From contig QCHK01000008.1 in assembly GCA_003279635.1 (NCBI GenBank), positions 1 through 64,000 of the forward strand: 64,000 bases of DNA. The letters run 5' to 3'. Under the pieces are notes generated by a model that saw nothing but the letters and a program-made list of their open reading frames with translations, did no database searches and was not told where the DNA came from. A program made the translations under genes and the position numbers. Numbering within the stretch: position 1 is the stretch's first letter; each line of letters begins with the position of its first letter. The stretch comes from Prochlorococcus sp. AG-402-B05 (GTDB lineage Bacteria; Cyanobacteriota; Cyanobacteriia; PCC-6307; Cyanobiaceae). This document shows positions 58,987-64,000 of this stretch, piece by piece.

Positions 58987-59202
58987 ATGAAGTACATAAC
59001 AGAGACCATAAAGAATATAAAGAACCTTTTACCATATTTATTGTTAATAGCTATATATTTCCTTTTTGTTAATCTTGAGGCAGGGAAGGATACAAAAACT
59101 AACAGAACAAACGAGAATGATTCTATGTTGATAGAGGAAAGATCAACTGAACAATATAAACAACAAAGAATAAAAATCCCAGTTTTTCCATATAAACAAT
59201 AA
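58987..59202 (+). CDS. small single-pass membrane protein, unknown
   Basis: A 71-aa ORF. The N-terminus is basic and amphipathic (MKYITETIKNIKNLL), followed by one membrane helix, PYLLLIAIYFLFVNLEAG. The hydrophilic tail is rich in Lys, Asn, Glu and Gln. There is no recognisable family. It stands alone in the gene-poor region. The clean helix-tail layout supports coding, but the biased AT composition means it could be chance. Confidence 0.5.
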   Translation: MKYITETIKNIKNLLPYLLLIAIYFLFVNLEAGKDTKTNRTNENDSMLIEERSTEQYKQQRIKIPVFPYKQ

Positions 59203-59932
59203 ACTACTACCTAATATTTAATTTAGTGGTTCTAGCTTTAAATAAATTGGCTTGTCTTTGCGCAGCCCTATCCAGCTATTTTTTTATTTCGATGCATTGC
59301 TCGCAGTTTTATATCATTTTAGAAAATAAATAAAGAAGGTTTTTTAAGTGAGAGCTTTAAATCAAATGATGAACGAAAATGATTGAGAAATAAAAAGTAA
59401 TTAATCTTAAATTGAATTTATCAACAAAACAGAAAATTCCATGTTTGTTTTTTGAATAATAGTAAAATCTAATTTTACCTTTATATGCAATTAATTTTAA
59501 ATCTAATCCTTAGAGTTTGATCTAGTGATCATTGGAACCAAGTTCGGTATTAATCGATTTCTCAGAATAAAGGTCGAGAGTTGAGTTTAGTTAAGCTAAT
59601 AGATATCTTATTCTTTCGTTCTGTTGATTTAAATTTTCTTGATTGAGTAGTTTCATTTTTTTATAAGTAAGTAAGGTACTCAGTAATGATTAGAGTTGAT
59701 TTGTAGTCGATGCTCAGATAAATCTTCAGATATAATCTGACATTAAAAAACCACTTTCTAAATTTTATTCTTTTTATTAGGTATTGATAACCCAAGTGTG
59801 TTTATACTTGTTCGGTTTACAACCAGTTGAATCAATCAGATTTACAAGGTTATAATAATAAATCTTATATTTTTCTAAACTCCATTACCAATATTTATAA
59901 GTGATCTAAAATAAAGAATCTATCAGATATAA
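59203..59932. other. ~730-bp stretch without recognisable gene
   Basis: I see no gene. Short open frames without a standard start exist (for example a hydrophobic 36-codon frame near 59224-59335) but have no supporting features. No tRNA-like fold, repeat array or strong terminator was found. Confidence 0.4.
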
Positions 59933-60124
59933 ATGAAAAGAAAATTGTTTAACATCGATAGAAAACCATCATTTCCACTTCTAGGTCTAGAAAAAAGAGC
60001 TGCACTTGCCATTCAGAACCATTTTCGGTTGAGCAATTATCAAATGCTAGTACTAAGTTGGATAAAGGGACTATGGACAGGTATTTTGTTTTCTCTAGTC
60101 ATCCATTATTTTATAAGTCATTAA
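59933..60124 (+). CDS. small basic membrane protein, unknown
   Basis: A 63-aa ORF, MKRKLFNIDRKPSFPLLGLE, then an amphipathic stretch (KRAALAIQNHFRLSNYQMLVLSW). It ends with one hydrophobic helix GLWTGILFSLVIHYFISH. It is strongly basic at the N-terminus, so the C-terminal helix probably anchors it with the N-terminus inside. No Shine-Dalgarno is visible. The family is not recognised. Composition with two Trp and four His suggests a real protein. Confidence 0.5.
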   Translation: MKRKLFNIDRKPSFPLLGLEKRAALAIQNHFRLSNYQMLVLSWIKGLWTGILFSLVIHYFISH

Positions 60125-60265
60125 AACTCATTGCTTAATGTTATTAGATTAAAAATATTAATATATATGTTATAAAAAATTCAACACCTTTGCATGTCGT
60201 AAGTAGATATTTGGAGTAATTAATTCGTTCTAGACTCTATTGTAAACAGAAAATCATAATTCTAA

Positions 60266-60436
60266 CTATTTTTCAGAAGTTAACTGTACTTCCTTTACTA
60301 AAATATTATTGTCTGTAGTATCTAAATTTTGAATTTCAAGATCATCAGTTAAAATTTTCTTATTTGATGATCTAGATTGGCTTTCTAAAGTTGTAGAAGA
60401 TGTTTTACCTATTTTATTATTATTTGTATAAGACAT
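60266..60436 (-). CDS. possible small hydrophilic protein
   Basis: A 56-aa ORF from ATG (MSYTNNNKIGKTSSTTLESQ) to TAG. It is rich in Ser, Thr, Asn and Lys, with an acidic middle (TDDLEIQNLDTTDNN), and probably disordered. There is no family and no ribosome site. It is one of the few intact frames here and is offered with low confidence. Confidence 0.3.
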   Translation of the reverse strand: MSYTNNNKIGKTSSTTLESQSRSSNKKILTDDLEIQNLDTTDNNILVKEVQLTSEK

Positions 60437-61162
60437 AGCTTGAATATAATTTTTATTTTGCTAAATCTGACCAAAAAATATTTTTAAATTTGAATAAATG
60501 AAATTTTTTAAATTCTTAATCATTAAAAATTTATATACCAATATGTCATGTCTAAAATAACTATTGAATCTGAATAAAATTAGGAGTAAATTCCGGACTT
60601 TTGTTGTTTTTCTTAAGCGGTATAAACTACGATAAAATTAAGAAGTTACAAATCGCTAAATGTACACGCATATTACCGATCAATTTTAGAATATCAAACT
60701 CAATTTATTTGATAGTTAGCAAAATACAAATGACTTTTAATAAATAAATTTTTTATTTCTTATGGTTTGGAAAGACAATAATCAAGTATCGCTATCCTAT
60801 AGTATTGGTGTGGTATGAGATATGTGTAATATAACTGTCAACGAGTAAAATTGATTTATAACTCAAGCTACTAGTCAATATAAGAGAGTAGATAATACCG
60901 AACAAAAAAACATGCATATATATATTTTTTTTCTTAAATTTATTACAAATTGATAGAGATAATTTTTAAAAATCAGGTCTAAATAATTTTTGTTGTTGGA
61001 ATTATTTGGATAATCCCAGGTATACTATTCACTAGCTACGAATCGCAAATACAAAAATCGACAAATTAAAAGACAGATTAATAAGATTGCGAAATTATAT
61101 ACTCAGCCTTGATTAAATTGAGAAAAATTCACAACAAAGTTAATTCTTAATTACTTGATAAA
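60437..61162. other. ~725-bp stretch without recognisable gene
   Basis: Very AT-rich, with stops in all frames at short intervals. No gene, RNA or repeat that I can support. Confidence 0.4.
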
Positions 61163-61219
61163 TTATTTTTTGTTTTTCTCGTTGTTATTTGAAGGTCGAA
61201 TTGGCTTAGGTAAAAGCAA
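61163..61219 (-). CDS. LLPKPxRP micro-peptide, copy 1 (no ATG)
   Basis: An 18-codon frame reading (TTG)LLPKPIRPSNNNEKNKK. It matches the intact peptide at 61791-61850 in sequence (LLPKP-I/V-RP, then a Lys-rich tail), in length, and in position downstream of a helical small gene. The ATG of copy 2 is TTG here, so it may be started weakly or be silent. The function is unknown. Confidence 0.35.
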   Translation of the reverse strand: MLLPKPIRPSNNNEKNKK

Positions 61220-61293
61220 TAGAAAATTATAAATAAACTTTTTTTAATCAAGATTTATCTAGGAATCTGCATTTAATGATAGGGATTATTGTT

Positions 61294-61458
61294 TTAGCTT
61301 TTTTTTGTCTTTTCTATAACTTTTTGTAGTTCAGCTCTTGAGAGAGTCGCTTCAATTTGAGCCAAAACTTGCTGGAGTTCATCAGTCTTATTCAAAGAGG
61401 TCTCAGCCATAGATCTAAGCTTTTGAAGTTCTTTAGATGCAGTTTTCATAGATACCAT
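61294..61458 (-). CDS. small helical protein of a duplicated cassette, copy 1 (intact)
   Basis: A 54-aa ORF (MVSMKTASKELQKLRSMAET, then TDELQQVLAQIEATLSRAEL), strongly heptad-like and probably a coiled coil. A second start, MKTAS, aligns with the start of copy 2. A degraded copy at 61937-62095 aligns without gaps over 51 residues, which supports a genuine coding history. No family is recognised. The LLPKP peptide lies 74 nt downstream on the same strand. Confidence 0.6.
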   Translation of the reverse strand: MVSMKTASKELQKLRSMAETSLNKTDELQQVLAQIEATLSRAELQKVIEKTKKS

Positions 61459-61695
61459 GAAAAGATTGAATTTCCCTAGAGAATTTGCAGATAATTTGCT
61501 GAAAATGAATAGAGAGAATACACGAATAAATTTGCCCTATATTTTTTTGATGTCAATAGATATGATTATCATCTGTTGATAAATCATTAGTTAAATTAGT
61601 TTTTCTATTGAGATTTTATATTTATATCCCTATTAACTTGTATTCAATATTGAAGAAGGTTTATTGCTTATGAGTTAGATTTATTTAAACACAAA

Positions 61696-61732
61696 AAAAG
61701 AACACAGGTTTTATAAATACCTGTGTCCTTTT
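61696..61732 (-). terminator. Rho-independent terminator ending cassette copy 2
   Basis: AAAAGAACACAGGT/ACCTGTGTCCTTTT forms a 14-bp stem with one imperfect pair and a ~9-nt loop. On the minus strand it is followed by a T7 run. It lies downstream of the 61791-61850 peptide and upstream of cassette copy 1, so the two copies are separate transcripts or the first is read-through dependent. Confidence 0.75.
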
Positions 61733-61790
61733 AATAACAAAATGAAGAATAAACTGAAGAATGAAATTAATTGAATTGAAATATTTATAA

Positions 61791-61850
61791 CTAACTGTCT
61801 TTACCTTTCTTTTCAGAGTCAACAGGTCTAACTGGCTTAGGCAATAGCAT
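61791..61850 (-). CDS. LLPKPxRP micro-peptide, copy 2 (19 aa)
   Basis: MLLPKPVRPVDSEKKGKDS from ATG to TAG. It has a proline-rich hydrophobic start and a charged tail. It is supported by the parallel copy at 61163-61219 and by the strong terminator 58 nt after its stop. It is too small for family assignment. It could be a micro-protein or the leftover end of a larger protein. Confidence 0.45.
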   Translation of the reverse strand: MLLPKPVRPVDSEKKGKDS

Positions 61851-61936
61851 GATAAAAATCCAATCTATATATATTTATAGGTGGTTTTCAAAATACGTAA
61901 ATAAGAATTCAAAGTTTGAAACTTCTTGACACAGGC

Positions 61937-62095
61937 CTACCGTCTTTTGAGGGACTTCTCAGCCACCTTTTGAATTTCCTTTCTTGAGAGGTTTGCCTCC
62001 AGTCTTGCTAACTCTTGTTGTAGTTGAGCAGTCTTAATCATTGACCCCTAAGGTTTTGAGATGAGTTTGTGGATTTCTCCTGATGAATTCACCAT
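61937..62095 (-). pseudogene. small helical protein of the duplicated cassette, copy 2 (nonsense mutant)
   Basis: Aligns without gaps to the 61294-61458 protein: MVNSSGEIHKLISKP, then TAG where copy 1 has Glu, then GSMIKTAQLQQELARLEANL, then SRKEIQKVAEKSLKRR. The change GAG to TAG is enough to explain it. Re-initiation at the internal Met (MIKTAQ) would give a 34-aa C-terminal helix, so some product is possible. Confidence 0.6.
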
Positions 62096-62231
62096 AGAAA
62101 AAAGAAGTTAGCAGTTGAGTCAGCATGTTTGATAAAAATGAAGAAACCAAGACAGTCATTTGCAAACGAAAAGCTAGGATTTAACAGTTCATTAAATATT
62201 CCATTAATGATCCTTAATGGAGAGAATATCT

Positions 62232-62438
62232 ATGACAGAAAATTGGAAGCCAGTTGATTCTCAAGTCTTAGTAGACGCATGGGATGAAATCAAAGACTGT
62301 GCTGAAGGTATACAAAAAGATCTGGCTTGTCCAGATGAGACTATTTCAAAAATGTTGCGGTCGGTTGCAGAAACATTTGATAATACTGTTGAAGATCTTC
62401 TTGATAAAGCTGAAAAGGATTGGGAAGAAGAAAAATAA
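62232..62438 (+). CDS. small acidic protein of unknown function
   Basis: A 68-aa ORF from the ATG at 62232 (MTENWKPVDSQVLVDAWDEI). I prefer this to the track start 62217 because GGAGAG lies 7 nt upstream of it. It is acidic, probably all-helical and soluble, with two cysteines (DCAEG, LACPDE) and a tail VEDLLDKAEKDWEEEK. The family is not recognised. The next small gene starts 15 nt after its stop, so the two may form an operon. Confidence 0.65.
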   Translation: MTENWKPVDSQVLVDAWDEIKDCAEGIQKDLACPDETISKMLRSVAETFDNTVEDLLDKAEKDWEEEK

Positions 62439-62453
62439 ATGTATTATTGACAT

Positions 62454-62597
62454 ATGATTCCAGATTTCTTTCAAGCTCCTGAACCTCTTACTCATATGGG
62501 CGCGTGGAAAACCATAATTGGATTGCTCATAGTTTTATTTGCATCTTTCGTGGGAGTCGAAATTAGGCTTGGTAATGATGATGAAGAGACAAAATAA
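62454..62597 (+). CDS. 47-aa single-pass membrane protein, unknown
   Basis: MIPDFFQAPEPLTHMGAWKT, then one hydrophobic helix IIGLLIVLFASFVGVEIRL, then a short acidic tail. The size and layout resemble small photosynthetic-membrane subunits, but I recognise no known one. It lies 15 nt after the 62232 gene on the same strand. Confidence 0.55.
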   Translation: MIPDFFQAPEPLTHMGAWKTIIGLLIVLFASFVGVEIRLGNDDEETK

Positions 62598-62700
62598 TAG
62601 TTAATCTCCTATTAAACATTTTCAATTCTATTATTGTTAAATTTATATTTAAATCGAAAATGTAATAACTACTATAATTTGATTTTTATATTCAAATAGT

Positions 62701-62724
62701 TTTAAATTTAAATTTAAATTTAAA
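62701..62724. repeat. TTTAAA x4 microsatellite
   Basis: Four exact tandem copies of TTTAAA just before the decayed oxidase gene. It is simple low-complexity sequence. Confidence 0.8.
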
Positions 62725-62731
62725 TATACCT

Positions 62732-63272
62732 ATGGCCACAATGGTTTTCTCAACTTAGGTCATCTCAGAGAAAAGAATCAAAATTTGATATTTCCAGATG
62801 GCTTCAACTAGCAACAGTTGGATTTGATAATAAACCCCGAGTAAGAACAATGTTTTTTTGGGTGGAGTGAATCTTATCAAATGGAAATATATACAGAAAA
62901 AACAATTCAAAAATATCATGAACTAAATTTGAACAATAACGTAGAAATATGTTGGCTTTTTTCATGATCTAAATCCCAATTCAGATTTAGAGGACTTCAA
63001 AAATTGAATTAGAGAAATACAATCTTCTAAGTTGAGAAAAACTAAGTGAAAAATCTAGATCTATGTGGAGTTGGCCAACTTAAGGTAATCATTTTATTTT
63101 TGAAAGAAATAATGATTTATCTTTCAGATCAACTAAAGAATTATGAAATAATTTTACAATATTAAAAATTGACATCACTTATTTTGATCAATTGCTTCTT
63201 CATGAAGCTGTTTACATAAGAAGACGCTGGATACAATCAAATGAATGGAAAAGGGAGCTTATAAAACATTAA
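62732..63272 (+). pseudogene. decayed pyridoxamine 5'-phosphate oxidase-like gene (Alr4036 type)
   Basis: Translated pieces recover a PNPOx-like FMN-binding protein of the kind found in cyanobacteria: PQWFSQLRSSQRKESKFD, then WLQLATVGFDNKPRVRTMFF, a frameshift at the G/T run near 62865, then ESYQMEIYTEKTIQKY, VEICWLFS, a TGA, SQFRFRGLQKLN, another stop, and finally DQLLLHEAVYIRRRWIQSNEW near the 3' end. Several stops and at least two frame changes exclude a functional enzyme. The apparent ATG at 62732 is itself out of frame with the first piece. Confidence 0.8.
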
Positions 63273-63453
63273 ATAATTGAGGATGACGAAGCTTACTGTT
63301 GGGGAAGCTTCATTATGTTCCGATCACCCTCTTTTTATAGATAGCAATAATTCTAAATAATGGCAAGTTAAATTGTTTAATCATAATTCAATAGCAAAAT
63401 GAAAACTTTAAAAAAAACAAATTTATATATTATTTCTATGGTTATAAAAGGAG

Positions 63454-63636
63454 TCATTTTGCATTTAATCCTCTCCCGGCCGCCCCCCAGGCTTTGTGCT
63501 TTCTATCAAGGTCAGATATTGAATTACACTGAGCCTTTAACTTCAAAAGATATGAAACTTTCGTAATTCTTGTATGTGAAATCTTCAGGGGGGAATCCGC
63601 TAAAGACTGGTATGCGTTTAAGAAATCACTACTCAT
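63454..63636 (-). CDS. small basic protein of unknown function
   Basis: A 60-aa ORF, MSSDFLNAYQSLADSPLKIS, then HTRITKVSYLLKLKAQCNSI and DLDRKHKAWGAAGRGLNAK. The G+C is visibly higher at its 3' end than in the surroundings (CCCGGCCGCCCCCCAGG). It is basic and helical with no membrane segment. I do not recognise the family. The composition is protein-like. Confidence 0.5.
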   Translation of the reverse strand: MSSDFLNAYQSLADSPLKISHTRITKVSYLLKLKAQCNSISDLDRKHKAWGAAGRGLNAK

Positions 63637-64000
63637 TTAGTTTGCAAGTCTTTTCTTTTTTATATATTTACTACAGCGATAAATTAAACTAAAATCTTTT
63701 AATTATCTCTTTGTCTTTGCTTTACAAACTTAAGCAAAGAGATAAGTTATTCTACTTAATTTAATTTATAAAATATAATTACCACAAATCTGGATGATAA
63801 TTGAATAGATGGTTTATCTATTATTTTTTGAAAATTCTAATCAGTTCTTATCCGTGGAATCAGGACTTAATTTTTCCTGCTTATGAATAGTTGGATTCAC
63901 TGGCAACAGTGGGGCAGTAGAATCATTGATTAGCATTATTCATAGATCAAAAAAAAATATAGATCTCAAGATTTCTTCCGAAGAAGACCATCCTGAATTA
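63637..64000. other. terminal ~360 bp without a supported gene
   Basis: A 31-codon minus-strand frame at 63841-63936 (MLINDSTAPLLPVNPTIHKQ) has a proline-rich core faintly like the LLPKPxRP peptides, but nothing else supports it. Otherwise I see nothing. A gene could begin beyond the window edge. Confidence 0.3.

Noticed and set aside
59224-59335. 36-codon hydrophobic frame (ACLCAALSSYFFIS)
   Set aside because: No ATG or GTG start, no ribosome site and no partner copy; probably chance.
63281-63311. GAAGCTT/AAGCTTC hairpin after the PNPOx remnant
   Set aside because: Only 7 bp with a 10-nt loop and no T-run directly after it; too weak to call a terminator.

Overview
The window is AT-rich chromosomal DNA of a marine picocyanobacterium, most likely Prochlorococcus. 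Evidence: short intergenic gaps, a PSI subunit gene (psaK), the cyanobacteria/plastid-type genes DUF2499, DUF3593, DUF3110, DUF1995 and a CCB2/CCB4-like cytochrome b6f assembly factor, a cobalamin pathway (cobN, cobU, B12-dependent metH), and many very small ORFs at the right-hand end. I see no phage, insertion sequence, transposase, integrase or CRISPR array. The strain or clade cannot be fixed from the sequence alone.

Left part (1-13 kb): a truncated MacB/FtsX-type ABC permease sits just downstream of pyk. It is followed by a MazG-like pyrophosphohydrolase, yggT, scpB, ilvA and, divergently, dxs. Next on the minus strand come psaK, DUF3593, DUF2499, a PrxQ-type peroxiredoxin, rpmB, htpG, hisZ and an inositol-monophosphatase-family gene. 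A tRNA-Ser(GGA) separates this block from the phosphate importer pstC-pstA-pstB, which has no pstS beside it.

Middle part (16-46 kb): dnaK-dnaJ-DUF3110 runs into a clearly decayed murQ (MurNAc-6-P etherase) that still shows an ATGA start overlap with DUF3110. Then come a cyclophilin, ribBA with a long C-terminal extension, argC, purN, pgi, leuS, a dapF/cysteine desulfurase/DUF1995/dacB run, coaD, a flavin-reductase-domain gene, uvrC, hemJ, a PHP phosphoesterase, cobN, ilvE and metH.

Right part (46-58 kb): an Ap4A-phosphorylase-like gene, an unusual RHH-like plus J-domain protein, pheT, rpmG-rpsR-RNase II-family, metG-lptC, a CCB-type assembly factor, and cobU-trmL.

From 58 kb to the end the coding density falls sharply. 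This stretch holds a divergent pair of paralogous ~60-aa proteins, several small membrane or hydrophilic ORFs, a tandemly duplicated two-gene cassette (a ~52-aa helical protein plus an 18-19-aa LLPKPxRP peptide, each copy damaged in a different gene), a wrecked pyridoxamine-phosphate-oxidase-like gene, and long stretches with no recognisable gene. It looks like a region of turnover and decay, and is the part most likely to hold undescribed small proteins.
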